DNA of 64,000 bases from Chroococcidiopsis sp. TS-821 (lineage in GTDB: Bacteria > Cyanobacteriota > Cyanobacteriia > Cyanobacteriales > Chroococcidiopsidaceae): positions 25,968-89,967 of the forward strand of contig NZ_MVDI01000015.1 in NCBI RefSeq assembly GCF_002939305.1, in the 5' to 3' direction. The notes beneath the pieces were generated by a model. It made no database searches and was not told the DNA's origin. It worked only from the letters and a program-made list of their open reading frames with translations. The stretch's first letter is position 1. Each line of letters begins with the position of its first letter. The translations under genes were made by a program, and so were the position numbers. Positions 1 to 8,628 of the stretch are shown here, one piece after another.

Positions 1-289
1 TCCCGGCTGCTGGTCGAACATTACTAATATTTTCCTTGGTTAAGAGCTTTTTTCTTTCGTAAATCTAACGATTTGCTCTTCGGCTTGTATCTGTCAACTG
101 GTGGAGGAAACGTTCTAATACTTTGTATTCGCTGATGCAGCGGTGGTTATTCAGTTAATTTTTATTTTAAAGTTCTGCTTGCGCTCAATCAGTCATAAGG
201 AGGATGAATCGCTAATTTGGGTTATGCGAAGCTCTAGTTTGTTGCAACTAATTCTCGTTTAAATTAGAGTAGTCGGAGAAATATATAGT
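1..289. other. Leader region before the first gene
   Basis: No coding frame is recognisable here. The segment carries the motif AATCAGTCATAAG at 187-199, which recurs upstream of the paralogous gene at 1191, and a GGAG about 14 bases before the start at 290. It is probably the promoter and leader of the gene at 290. Confidence 0.4.
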
Positions 290-862
290 ATGGCAACTAC
301 ACTTAATGAAACACAACTTCAGGCGATCGCAAGCAGACTAGCTACTTTAAAAGCAATTCAAAATTTAATCATTAGCAACGAGCAAACCTTAAGCTCTGCC
401 ATTAGCGATACAGATATTCGCGATCGCCTACAAGACATGCTCAAAGACGATCAAAAAAATCTTCAAGTTATCGAAAATAGTATTGCCAAACTTGGTATTT
501 CGGCGGACGCTCCCGAAAAAGTTCACAAGCTCGTTGAGACTGTGCAAAACCTGATGGCGGGTAATGAACTATCGCTCTACGAAAAAGTGTTTGAACACGA
601 AAAATTAAAACACCAGCAAGCGATGACAGGTCTTTTGATTCACAAAGCCGCGCAAGTCGTTGGCGAAGACCTCGAAGAAGCGATCGGGCCGCTAAATCAA
701 GTCAATTTTGAGAATAGAGCGCATCAAGAGCAACTCAAAGGGGTTTTAGAAATATTAAGTACTCGCGAACTCGTAGGACGCGATCCCGATCAAGGTGTTT
801 GGGGAAGGGTTCAAGATGCAGTATCTGCGTTGAGAGGCGTCTTTGGTAGTGCAGTCAGCTAA
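290..862 (+). CDS. Four-helix, possibly ferritin-like protein, paralog of the next gene
   Basis: A 190-residue protein of unknown function that looks almost wholly helical. It aligns along its full length with residues 1-190 of the protein at 1191-2228. Residues kept in both copies are E31, D54, E62, E98, E104, H108, H118, E141 and H145, many in ExxxH-type spacings. Such a pattern suits a four-helix bundle that binds a di-metal centre, as in ferritin-like proteins; this is inference, not a confirmed family match. There is no signal peptide or membrane segment, so it is probably cytoplasmic. The ATG at 290 has a GGAG upstream. Its neighbours are hemerythrin-type genes, which suggests a role in iron, oxygen or stress handling. 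Confidence 0.75.
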   Translation: MATTLNETQLQAIASRLATLKAIQNLIISNEQTLSSAISDTDIRDRLQDMLKDDQKNLQVIENSIAKLGISADAPEKVHKLVETVQNLMAGNELSLYEKVFEHEKLKHQQAMTGLLIHKAAQVVGEDLEEAIGPLNQVNFENRAHQEQLKGVLEILSTRELVGRDPDQGVWGRVQDAVSALRGVFGSAVS

Positions 863-988
863 AATAACAGAGCATTTACAACGCTGTTGGTAGAGAAAAG
901 TTACAACTGCTCAAATATTCGTTTTCAGCATGAACCGCAAGATAGGTTTTAAGTCTTGCTCAATCTAGCTTAATAACTCTTAACTTTA

Positions 989-1043
989 GCCTTTATCATT
1001 GATAAACGCGTGTTTTTCAAACATGAAAGTCAACGATAAAGGC
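989..1043. terminator. Long-looped hairpin between the two paralogous genes
   Basis: The arms GCCTTTATC (989-997) and GATAAAGGC (1035-1043) pair perfectly over 9 bp. After one mismatch, TTGA and TCAA extend the stem by 4 bp. The loop is about 27 bases. A short T-rich stretch follows, so it could end transcription of the first gene, but the long loop and weak T run also allow a regulatory or repeat origin. Confidence 0.35.
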
Positions 1044-1097
1044 TTGCTTCTTTTGGATTATTCTTAACAAATATTGTTGTTATAAGACAGAGCAGTT

Positions 1098-1110
1098 AAT
1101 CAGTCATAAG
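1098..1110 (+). promoter_or_regulatory. Motif shared upstream of both paralogs (second copy; first at 187-199)
   Basis: AATCAGTCATAAG occurs 81 bases before the start at 1191 and, identically, 91 bases before the start at 290. Sharing over 13 bases with similar spacing in otherwise different leaders suggests a common regulatory site, or a remnant of the duplication that made the two genes. Confidence 0.35.
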
Positions 1111-1190
1111 AAAGAGGAACTAGCTAAAGAAGCATAGATATATTCAAAGTTAAGAACACTGGTTATGCATAAAAGAGAGGAAACTTAATA

Positions 1191-2228
1191 ATGCCGGTAA
1201 CGCTAGATGATACAAAGCGCGCTGCGCTTGGTAGCAAAATGGCAGATTTTAAAGCCGTTCAAGAGTTATTAATTTTTAGCGAACAACAACTATTATCAGA
1301 AGTAGACGATGCTGAGGGTAAAAAAGACCTGCAAAGCATGCTAGAGTCTGACCAAAAAAATCTCGGTATCATCGAAACTGCATATGTTCAATATGGAGTA
1401 AAGGGAGAACCAAAGCAAACAGCACAGCAGTTTGTCGAAACTGTTAAGGAATTGATGCAAGGTTCTGAACTGAGCACGTACGAGAAGGTTGCGCAGCTCG
1501 AACTTCTCAAGCATAAGCAGTTCATGACAGGAGATATTATTCACAAAGCAGCACAAGTTATTGGTGCGGATGTGCAAGCTGCGATCGCACCCATCAACAC
1601 CGTCAACTTTGAAAATCGCGGTCATCAAGAGCAATTAAAGCCACTGCTTGAACGACTCGGTGTTCGTGAAATCACTGGACAAACCCCAGATCAGGGTTTC
1701 TTCGCACGTATCCAAGACGCAGCAGCAGCAGCTACAGGAGTTATTGGTAGCGTGCTTACCCAAGGTTCTGACAAAAAAGACATGAACATTCAGGATATTA
1801 TCAGAATGGATCATGCTAAAGTCAATACCTTGTATACAGAAATGGGTGCAACTGACGATCCGCAAAAGATTCAAGAATACTTCGGTCAAATGTATAAGGA
1901 TCTATTAGTTCACGCCCAAGCCGAAGAAGAAGTTGTTTACCCAGCAGTTCGTCCTTACTATGGTGAAAATGACACTCAAGAATTGTATGACGAACAAGCC
2001 GAAATGAAGCGAATGTTGGATCAAATCAAGGCGCTAGATCCTTCATCTTCCGAATTCAAAGACAAAGTTAAGCAATTGATGGATATTGTAGGCGATCACA
2101 TTCGTCAAGAAGAAAGCACAATGTTTGCTGCGATTCGCAATAACTTTAGCGACGAACAAAGCGAACAGCTCGCTACAAAATTTAAAGAAGCTAAGAGCAA
2201 GTTGCAAGACCAAATGGCAGCTAGTTAA
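1191..2228 (+). CDS. Fusion of the four-helix domain with a C-terminal hemerythrin (HHE) domain
   Basis: A 345-residue, two-domain protein. Residues 1-190 repeat the upstream gene's domain with its acidic and histidine positions kept (E31, E61, E97, E103, H107, H117, E140, H144). Residues about 197-345 are a hemerythrin HHE domain: H207 in a DH pair, H240 and E244 in the HAQAEEE segment, and H302 and E306 in HIRQEE. Hemerythrin domains hold an oxygen-bridged di-iron site and bind O2, NO or serve iron and redox sensing. No targeting signal is visible, so it is probably cytoplasmic. A strong terminator follows. The specific function is unknown. Confidence 0.85.
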   Translation: MPVTLDDTKRAALGSKMADFKAVQELLIFSEQQLLSEVDDAEGKKDLQSMLESDQKNLGIIETAYVQYGVKGEPKQTAQQFVETVKELMQGSELSTYEKVAQLELLKHKQFMTGDIIHKAAQVIGADVQAAIAPINTVNFENRGHQEQLKPLLERLGVREITGQTPDQGFFARIQDAAAAATGVIGSVLTQGSDKKDMNIQDIIRMDHAKVNTLYTEMGATDDPQKIQEYFGQMYKDLLVHAQAEEEVVYPAVRPYYGENDTQELYDEQAEMKRMLDQIKALDPSSSEFKDKVKQLMDIVGDHIRQEESTMFAAIRNNFSDEQSEQLATKFKEAKSKLQDQMAAS

Positions 2229-2264
2229 TGAAGTAATTAGTTTGCAATTTAGTTAGGGTAAACC

Positions 2265-2292
2265 CCCACCACTATTTGTGGTGGGTTTCTTT
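2265..2292 (+). terminator. Rho-independent terminator after the hemerythrin fusion gene
   Basis: The stem CCCACCAC (2265-2272) pairs with GTGGTGGG (2278-2285) across a five-base loop and is followed by TTTCTTT. Because the stem includes the GTG at 2278, that GTG is unlikely to be the start of the next gene. Confidence 0.75.
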
Positions 2293-2310
2293 ATTAAGGT
2301 CTCAATTGTT

Positions 2311-2718
2311 ATGGATATTATTGATTTAATTAAACAAGAACAGCAAAAAATAATGAATTTATTAGTAGAAATTTGTCAAGCAGATATTCAAAGAAGATAT
2401 ACTCTTTTCAATGAAATTAGCCAAGCAGTCGATCTCCTTGCAGAAGTGAAGCAACGCTTCTATTCTTTAGTGCAGCAACAATGCCCAGATATTATTGAAC
2501 AAATTACAATAACTGAAGATGAATATGAGCGCCTGAAGTCACTGATTACAGAACTAGAGTTGCTGAGTCCTGCAACAAAAGAATTTGAGCAAAAAGTTTA
2601 TGAAGTACAAAAATTAGCAAGCCTTTACATTCACGAAGAAGAGAAAGTGATAGAAAAGTCTAGCAAGCACTTAACAAACACGCAACGGCAACAGTTAGCA
2701 CAGGATACTCAAAAATAA
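2311..2718 (+). CDS. Degenerate hemerythrin-like protein
   Basis: A 135-residue helical protein. Its length and the pattern of its helices resemble a hemerythrin domain, but most metal ligands are missing. The usual DH of the first helix is E10-Q11, and the second and third helices lack the expected histidines. Only H108 in a YIHEEEK segment remains. An upstream in-frame GTG at 2278 lies inside the terminator hairpin of the previous gene, so the ATG at 2311 is preferred. It probably arose by duplication of the neighbouring hemerythrin domain and may now be a scaffold or partner protein without iron. No function can be assigned. Confidence 0.65.
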   Translation: MDIIDLIKQEQQKIMNLLVEICQADIQRRYTLFNEISQAVDLLAEVKQRFYSLVQQQCPDIIEQITITEDEYERLKSLITELELLSPATKEFEQKVYEVQKLASLYIHEEEKVIEKSSKHLTNTQRQQLAQDTQK

Positions 2719-2732
2719 AAAAATAAATAAAA

Positions 2733-2757
2733 TAAAAAAAGCCCGCTTTTGCGGACT
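2733..2757 (-). terminator. Terminator of the SDR gene (minus strand)
   Basis: Read on the minus strand, AGTCCGC and GCGGGCT pair around an AAAA loop with one G-U style mismatch position, followed by a run of seven T. It lies 27 bases beyond the end of the minus-strand SDR gene and may also serve the plus-strand gene ending at 2718. Confidence 0.65.
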
Positions 2758-2783
2758 CATATTAGATAGCGCTTACTGCCTGA

Positions 2784-3644
2784 CTAACCATTAACAATGG
2801 TGCCACCGTTGGGATGCAAAACTTGTCCTGAAATATAAGATGAGTCATTAGCCGCAAGAAATACATAACACGAGGCGACTTCTTCCGGTTGACCTGCACG
2901 CCCCATCGGAACTTGTTTTCCAAATTCTGCTACTTTGTCTTCTGGGAACGTTGCTGGAATTAGCGGCGTCCAAATCGGACCTGGTGCGACAGCATTAACG
3001 CGAATTCCTTTTTTCACCAAGCTTTGAGACAGCGATCGCGTAAACGCAACAATCGCGCCTTTAGTTGAAGAGTAATCAATTAACTGCTGATTACCTTGAT
3101 ATGCAGTCACAGAAGTTGTGTTAATGATTGTGCTACCTTCTTTGAGATACTTCAACGCTGCTTTGGTGAGGTAGAACATCGAAAAAATATTTGTGCGAAA
3201 TGTCCGTTCTAACTGTTCTGCACTAATGTCCTCAATACTTTCTTGGGGATGCTGTTCCGCTGCATTGTTCACCAAAATATCCAGCTTACCGAACTCTTGT
3301 ACAACTTGTTCGACCGCCTGCTTGCAAAAACTTTCGTCGCCAATATCGCCAGCGATCGTTGTCGCTTTACGTCCTTTTTCTTCTACTAAACGCTTTGTTT
3401 CCTTTGCATCGTCATGTTCGTTGAGGTACATAATCGCGACATCAGCACCTTCTTTGGCAAAGGCGATCGCCACCGCACGCCCAATTCCACTATCACCACC
3501 AGTGATAACGGCGACTTTACCTAATAATTTACCGCTACCTTGATGCTGGGGATCGTCCGCCTTTGGCTTCGGCGTCATTTCCGATTCAAGCCCAGGCTGT
3601 TGGTCTTGCTCTTGTGGCGGTTGCAACGATTGTTCTTCTGGCAT
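2784..3644 (-). CDS. SDR-family NAD(P)-dependent oxidoreductase
   Basis: A 286-residue classical short-chain dehydrogenase of the general-stress type (YhxC/YghA-like, with an extended N-terminus). Residues 1-40 are a proline- and glutamine-rich tail. The Rossmann nucleotide motif TGGDSGIG is near residues 48-55, NNAAEQ follows the fourth strand, and the catalytic YSSTK is near residue 191. The C-terminal SGQVLHPNGG segment is typical of the family. Proteins of this group reduce aldehydes or sugars and are often induced by stress; the substrate is not known. AGGAG lies about 12 bases upstream of the ATG. The gene is divergent from the ligase gene at 4151. Confidence 0.92.
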   Translation of the reverse strand: MPEEQSLQPPQEQDQQPGLESEMTPKPKADDPQHQGSGKLLGKVAVITGGDSGIGRAVAIAFAKEGADVAIMYLNEHDDAKETKRLVEEKGRKATTIAGDIGDESFCKQAVEQVVQEFGKLDILVNNAAEQHPQESIEDISAEQLERTFRTNIFSMFYLTKAALKYLKEGSTIINTTSVTAYQGNQQLIDYSSTKGAIVAFTRSLSQSLVKKGIRVNAVAPGPIWTPLIPATFPEDKVAEFGKQVPMGRAGQPEEVASCYVFLAANDSSYISGQVLHPNGGTIVNG

Positions 3645-4150
3645 GATAACTATTCTCCTGTAATGAATTGCATAAAACAGGCTTGGTTTTGTTTTACTGA
3701 GTAATACTCTTAGATGACGTTGCGTTGGTACCTGTTATATGAATTCCTCAACAATTTTTTGAGCAACGCGACGATCACCTCTAGCACTAAGTTATCTATC
3801 ACTTTCTTTGACTTTATCGATCTAGAGATGGAAAGCAGAATTGATAAGTGTCAGCCTTAAGAGGTAGAGAAGACTAACTTTTACTTCGATTTCGGGACGC
3901 TGACATCATATACCAATAGCAGTTAGCTTTTTCTGTTACAAAGCAATCAGCACCAGCAACTTTCTTGCAGCACTAAACCTTGCGTATTTATACTCGTGAA
4001 ATTTGAGTAAATTACCAATAAATTGGCTTTATCAGTAAATACAATCATTTTGATAATAGTGTGACTAATCTTACTGTTTCTTAAGAAGTATTTCGTACAC
4101 AATACAAACCAGAGTAAGATCGCTGTAGTTAAGATCTGTAGGCTGGGGCG
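3645..4150. other. Divergent intergenic region
   Basis: It lies between the minus-strand SDR gene and the plus-strand ligase gene, so promoters for both should be here. It holds a 7-bp inverted repeat, TGTCAGC at 3849-3855 and GCTGACA at 3899-3905. A small minus-strand frame at 3947-4156 has no protein-like composition and is not called. Confidence 0.4.
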
Positions 4151-5773
4151 ATGCAAACGTTAGATCATTCATTAATAGAAACGCAACATATTGAAGTATT
4201 CAAACAGCTACAATCTCAGTTACGCGATCGCTGGGCAACTATCGAATTATTTGACCAAAGTGATGCCGATATTTTGGTTATTCCTTCGCTGAGTGTAGAC
4301 CAACGCGAACTCCTCAAAATACCAGGTTGTCATCACTACGAAGAGCGTTTGCTGTTTTCTTTAATTCGCCTCCAAAACCCTCGTACCCGCCTCATTTACG
4401 TCACTTCGCAGCCGATACACCCAAGCGTGATTGACTACTACTTGCAGCTTTTACCAGGAATTCCTTTTTCCCACGCCCGCGATCGCCTGTTGCTCCTTTC
4501 CACTTACGATTCCTCACTCAAACCCCTCACGCAAAAAATTCTCGAACGCCCGCGTCTCATTCAACGAATACGTCAAGCGATCGACCTCAAAAACGCATAC
4601 ATGATCTGCTACAACTCCTCTTTTCTAGAAAGCGAGTTATCCGTACGCATTGGAGTTCCTTTGTACGCGTGCGATCCCCAGCTATCGATTTGGGGAACAA
4701 AAAGTGGTAGTCGGCAAATCTTTGCCGAGAGTGGCGTACCGCATCCTGATGGAAGTGGTAGCGTATGGAATGCTCAAGACTTAGCCGTTGAAGCCGTAAA
4801 TTTGTGGGAACGCAAACCCGAAATCAAACGCCTCGTCGTCAAACTCAACGAAGGAATTTCAGGTGAAGCAAATGCTTTACTAGACTTAAGACCGATTCAT
4901 CACTTAGCGCCTGGCAAAAGTGCAACCCGCGAACAACGCATCGAAGCAATTACGCAGCGCTTTGAAACAATGAGTTTTCAAGCCACGTCCGAAAATTGGG
5001 CAAATTTTTCGACGCGGATTCCCGAATTAGGTGCAATTGTCGAAGAATTTATTGAAGGAGACATCAAGCGATCGCCCAGTGTTCAAGGTCGAATTACTCC
5101 TAGTGGTGAAGTGGAAATTCTCTCAACACACGACCAAATCTTGGGCGGTCCTGACGGTCAAATTTATCTTGGTTGTCGCTTTCCTGCGGACGAAGCATAT
5201 CGCATGCGTCTGCAAGAATTAGGAATAAAAGTTGGCAGAAAATTAGCTGAAAAAGGTGCTTTAGAACGTTTTGGCGTTGATTTTATCGCCGTACAACACC
5301 CCGACCGTAGTGGAGTACAACATTGGGATTTGCAAGCCATTGAAATTAATCTACGCAAGGGTGGAACGACGCATCCATTCATGACATTAAAACTACTAAC
5401 CAATGGACGTTATCATCCAGCAACCGGAATGTTTTATAGCCCACATGGTCGTCCGAAATATTACATTGCTACCGATAATTTGCAAAAAGAGCGCTATCGC
5501 GGTTTACTTCCCAGCGATTTAATGGATATCATTGCTTATCATCGGCTACATTTTGATACTGGAACCGAAACAGGCACAGTTTTTCATCTTATGGGTTGCC
5601 TCTCAGAGTTCGGTAAACTTGGATTAACAAGTATCGGCGATTCGCCACAGCAAGCTGAAGAAATTTATAACAAAGTTGTGAAAATTCTCGATGAAGAAAC
5701 ACGCCATAATGCTCACAATCCTACTTGGGAGTTAGACGCTTGTGGACCGATTATTTGGAATGGTGCAACTTAA
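4151..5773 (+). CDS. PGM1-related ATP-grasp peptide ligase family protein
   Basis: A 540-residue cytoplasmic protein of the ATP-grasp superfamily. It resembles the PGM1-like ligases named after the pheganomycin peptide ligase, which join a carboxylate to an amine using ATP. Residues about 1-180 form the lead domain. ATP-grasp features follow: the KLNEGISGEAN lysine/glycine segment near residue 232, EEFIEGD near 298, and a late metal-binding AIEINLRKGGTTHPF segment near 397. The length is usual for cyanobacterial members. It stands alone on its strand with no recognisable precursor peptide, so its substrates are unknown. Confidence 0.8.
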   Translation: MQTLDHSLIETQHIEVFKQLQSQLRDRWATIELFDQSDADILVIPSLSVDQRELLKIPGCHHYEERLLFSLIRLQNPRTRLIYVTSQPIHPSVIDYYLQLLPGIPFSHARDRLLLLSTYDSSLKPLTQKILERPRLIQRIRQAIDLKNAYMICYNSSFLESELSVRIGVPLYACDPQLSIWGTKSGSRQIFAESGVPHPDGSGSVWNAQDLAVEAVNLWERKPEIKRLVVKLNEGISGEANALLDLRPIHHLAPGKSATREQRIEAITQRFETMSFQATSENWANFSTRIPELGAIVEEFIEGDIKRSPSVQGRITPSGEVEILSTHDQILGGPDGQIYLGCRFPADEAYRMRLQELGIKVGRKLAEKGALERFGVDFIAVQHPDRSGVQHWDLQAIEINLRKGGTTHPFMTLKLLTNGRYHPATGMFYSPHGRPKYYIATDNLQKERYRGLLPSDLMDIIAYHRLHFDTGTETGTVFHLMGCLSEFGKLGLTSIGDSPQQAEEIYNKVVKILDEETRHNAHNPTWELDACGPIIWNGAT

Positions 5774-5923
5774 GTAGCAATAAATAGCGTTTTATATCTA
5801 AAGGAAGTACCTGCCTAAGAAACCTCTAAGCAATGATAATGATAGTGCCAAGGTCTAATCAAACCTGATCTTTTATCAGATATAAACCTGGCTAGACAAA
5901 TATGATTCTACCAGGAGTTAGTA

Positions 5924-6703
5924 ATGACAAATAATATCAAAGAACAAATTACAAACGACCTCAAACAAGCGAAAGAAGCAGGGCAGTTAAAAGCATCTCG
6001 AATTCGTGAAATTGTCCAAAATGCTGTATCGCAAGTTACCGACGAATTTAAATCAGGCTCGACTGAAATTCGTTCGCTTGTCAAAGATGCTGTCGCCGCC
6101 GTCGTCGAAAATGTTCAGCAACAAGGAGAAGAGCTTAAAGAAAATATTACAGCCTCTATCGAAGGCGCGATCGATGGCGTAACTAGCTTAAGACGCAAAG
6201 CAAACGCCAAAACTCATGCTGAAGTGCGAGAACTGCAAGCAAAGCTTGATTCGGAAGAAGAAGAATTGCAACAGGAAATCGAAAGACTTTTAGGAGATAT
6301 TGAAGAAACTGGAAAAGATACTTCACCTAATATTAGAGCAGCGATCGAATCGGCAATTAGCACGCTAAAAAATAGCGAGGAAGCCGCACTTCTGCAAAAG
6401 CGTTACGCACAACTCCAAGCGCAACTAGCAATTTTGCGCGCTAATCTAGCGGCGCGTTACGGTGGAAGATACGAAGATGTGAAAGAGTATCTCGATGATG
6501 CAAAAAATTGGTACAATAAAACCCGCACTCAAGCAGAACCTATTGCTGAACAAGTAGAACAAAAGCGATCGCTCTTAGAGGAAAAAATGGGCGATGCAGG
6601 AGTTGCACTCGCTAAAAAAGAAAGACAAATCAAGCGAATTCTCAGCGAGTTATTGCAAACAGCAACTGATTATTTACGAGACAAAAAGCCACCCACAACG
6701 TAA
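5924..6703 (+). CDS. Coiled-coil, apolipoprotein-like hypothetical protein
   Basis: A 259-residue, highly charged, almost entirely helical protein with no membrane segment or signal. Heptad-rich stretches occupy about residues 25-95, 105-140 and 145-180. They resemble the amphipathic repeats of late-embryogenesis-abundant or apolipoprotein-like proteins. AGGAG sits about 8 bases upstream of the ATG, and two strong hairpins follow the gene. The location between stress-type genes fits a membrane-surface or desiccation-protective role, but this is inference. No catalytic motif is visible. Confidence 0.75.
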   Translation: MTNNIKEQITNDLKQAKEAGQLKASRIREIVQNAVSQVTDEFKSGSTEIRSLVKDAVAAVVENVQQQGEELKENITASIEGAIDGVTSLRRKANAKTHAEVRELQAKLDSEEEELQQEIERLLGDIEETGKDTSPNIRAAIESAISTLKNSEEAALLQKRYAQLQAQLAILRANLAARYGGRYEDVKEYLDDAKNWYNKTRTQAEPIAEQVEQKRSLLEEKMGDAGVALAKKERQIKRILSELLQTATDYLRDKKPPTT

Positions 6704-6729
6704 TGCAACGTAATTGATTCGTAAAGTGT

Positions 6730-6769
6730 CTGCGCTTCCTAAAACTCTTTAATAGAGGCGCAGTATTTT
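6730..6769 (+). terminator. Terminator after the coiled-coil gene
   Basis: CTGCGCTTC (6730-6738) pairs with GAGGCGCAG (6755-6763) with one wobble, followed by TATTTTG. It lies 26 bases after the stop codon. Confidence 0.65.
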
Positions 6770-6789
6770 GTGTGTATAGGAGAATAAAT

Positions 6790-6820
6790 AACCGTACTGC
6801 ATACAGAGTACGGTTTTATT
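6790..6820. terminator. Bidirectional terminator between convergent genes
   Basis: AACCGTACT (6790-6798) and AGTACGGTT (6807-6815) form a perfect 9-bp stem with an 8-base loop. TTATT follows on the plus strand and TATTTATT on the minus strand. It separates the plus-strand gene ending at 6703 from the minus-strand gene ending at 6877. Confidence 0.7.
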
Positions 6821-6876
6821 AATTTATGCACTTAGACGATTGTGGTAGCTGCATGCAGCTTCACCTTCACCTATCA

Positions 6877-7062
6877 TTAATACACTTGCTTATTCACTCG
6901 TTCTTCATGCTTGACGATTATCCAAAGAGCGTGAATACTCCCTGGAAGCCAACCTAAGAGAGTTAGCACAATATTAATCAAAAAAGCTGTGCTAATTCCC
7001 TCTGTTAAAAAGACTCCTAAAGGAGGGAGAATAATAGCTGTAGCAATTCGTAGTAGTTTCAT
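6877..7062 (-). CDS. YqaE/Pmp3 family membrane protein
   Basis: A 61-residue protein with two hydrophobic helices, about residues 5-27 and 29-50, joined by a short turn. The first helix carries the family hallmark ILPPLGVFL and the second LLGWLPGSIHALWII. Pmp3/YqaE proteins are small inner-membrane proteolipids linked to salt, cold and membrane-potential stress. An AAGAG lies about 10 bases upstream of the ATG. The gene is of full family length. Confidence 0.92.
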   Translation of the reverse strand: MKLLRIATAIILPPLGVFLTEGISTAFLINIVLTLLGWLPGSIHALWIIVKHEERVNKQVY

Positions 7063-7338
7063 ATCGTTACTCTTAAGTTTTCCTCGAACTACCTTTAATA
7101 TCCTCTTGTATTTAGAAGTTTCTTACCTCCACCTAAGGAATTATTACATTTTAATTTTGAATTAATGTATCAAATTTCTTTTGTTGTTGAATTTTCAGTT
7201 ACTTTATAGTAAACCTTTTCCACAAAAATCTGGCTCTGCTTCGCCGCTTGGTTTACTCAATCTTTATCGCTCCAAAAATATATCGAGCTGGATTTTCTCC
7301 TTGGCTTACAAGGATATATAAATTCCTGAAACGATGGG

Positions 7339-7728
7339 CTATGACTTAATTTCTGTGTTAGTTGTAGTTGTTGTAATCCCTAAATTTCTTTCAGCAAAAT
7401 ATTTACTCAAAAAGGTGTTAACAAACGATAGAATAACTGGACCTAGAAGCGCTCCTACAATGCTATGTACAGCAAAACCTGGAACGAACACTGCTGCCAA
7501 CCAAAAGCACAAACCGTTAACGACTACTGAGGATAGCCCTAAAGTGAGGTAGTTGAGTGGTAGAGCCAGTTTGTTCAGTGCTGGTTTAACCGATGAATTC
7601 GTTATTCCAATTGCTAAAGCAGCTATTAAAGCGGCTGGGAAAGTTGCAATATCAACACCTGGAACAACAATATCAACAACGAGTAGGCTAAGAGCAGTTG
7701 CTAGTAGTGTAAAAAAAGCTGCGGTCAT
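7339..7728 (-). CDS. Phage-holin-family (holin IV-like) small membrane protein
   Basis: A 129-residue protein with four hydrophobic segments, at about residues 3-20, 26-45, 55-80 and 85-110, and a threonine-rich tail. It matches the pattern of the bacterial holin superfamily IV/DUF360-type proteins, chromosomal membrane proteins despite the name. A longer frame opens at 7821, but the ATG at 7728 has AGGAG about 10 bases upstream and starts directly with a hydrophobic helix, so it is the better start. Function is unknown; the neighbours give no phage context. Confidence 0.85.
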   Translation of the reverse strand: MTAAFFTLLATALSLLVVDIVVPGVDIATFPAALIAALAIGITNSSVKPALNKLALPLNYLTLGLSSVVVNGLCFWLAAVFVPGFAVHSIVGALLGPVILSFVNTFLSKYFAERNLGITTTTTNTEIKS

Positions 7729-7851
7729 AGTACTGTATTCTCCTGAATTTGTTACTCTAAATTTCAGAGAGAGTGTAACATTTATAATTATCTTTGCTAG
7801 TGGGCGATCGCACCTCTCCAAGAAGATAGATCTATTGAAGGAAAAAGTTCG

Positions 7852-8628
7852 TTACTCAGTTTCAAGTTTTATATTACGCTTACGTATCTGCTCTTTAAAA
7901 ATGCGATAGAAGAATAATGGATTTCCTATGATGTAGCGCTTCCACAAGCGATGTGGTTCAACGACTAAACGCATTAGCCATTCTAAGCCACAGTCAGTCA
8001 TCCATTTTGGACCGCGATACACTGTACCAGTATAAAAATCAAGACAAGCCCCCAAGGGTAAAAAAACGCGGGCATTAATGCGTTCTAGATTATTCAATAT
8101 CCATTGTTCCTGTAGTGGCATACCAAAGCCAACAAAAAGAACTCCTGGGTTAAATTTATTGATCAGTTGAATAACACGTTCGTTTTCAGCGCCAGTTTTT
8201 TCAAAATAACCATGATGTCCTTGTACTTGTAAATTAGGTGCAGCCGAGGTTAGCTGAGTCATCGCTTTTTCAACTACACCAGGTTTACCAGCAAGTAAAA
8301 ATAAAGATACGTTATGTTGCTCGCACGCTAGCCCTAAATTTTCTATGTAGTCAGGACAGGTCATGCGATGCGTAGAGTTTACATCATAACCAAGCATTTT
8401 GGCTCCTAGTAAAACACCAAAGCCATCGCAAAATATTAAATCCGAATTATTAATAAAATTTCTATACCAATCAAGCTCATACGCCAGATTCATTGCTTTA
8501 ATATTTACGTTGCTAATTATTGTTTTTCGATTGCTTTTTGCGGCTTCAATAACATAATTTATGAGTTGATAAACATTAATTTTATGAAATTTTATTCCAA
8601 GAATATTGACTTCATCAAACTTATTCAT
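7852..8628 (-). CDS. WecG/TagA/CpsF family glycosyltransferase
   Basis: A 258-residue GT26-type enzyme. Members transfer N-acetylmannosamine or a related sugar from a UDP donor to a lipid-linked acceptor in extracellular polysaccharide or teichoic-acid-like synthesis. Visible family features are FCDGFGV near residue 67 and THRMTCPDY near 86, LLAGKPGV near 110, VGFGMPLQE near 165 and GACLDFYTGTV near 193. The C-terminal GLEWLMRLVVEPHRLWKRY helix is the membrane-associating element common to the family. AAGGTGG precedes the ATG. No other polysaccharide gene adjoins it. Confidence 0.92.
   Translation of the reverse strand: MNKFDEVNILGIKFHKINVYQLINYVIEAAKSNRKTIISNVNIKAMNLAYELDWYRNFINNSDLIFCDGFGVLLGAKMLGYDVNSTHRMTCPDYIENLGLACEQHNVSLFLLAGKPGVVEKAMTQLTSAAPNLQVQGHHGYFEKTGAENERVIQLINKFNPGVLFVGFGMPLQEQWILNNLERINARVFLPLGACLDFYTGTVYRGPKWMTDCGLEWLMRLVVEPHRLWKRYIIGNPLFFYRIFKEQIRKRNIKLETE

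Noticed and set aside
3947..4156. A 69-residue minus-strand frame in the gap before the ligase gene
   Set aside because: No ribosome-binding site, irregular composition, and the frame overlaps the start of the ligase gene.
4151..4700. A precursor peptide next to the PGM1-like ligase
   Set aside because: No small frame with a leader or a repeated core is seen on either strand near the ligase gene.
7553..7909. A plus-strand frame overlapping the holin-like gene
   Set aside because: It is the shadow of the minus-strand gene, with no motif and no start signals.
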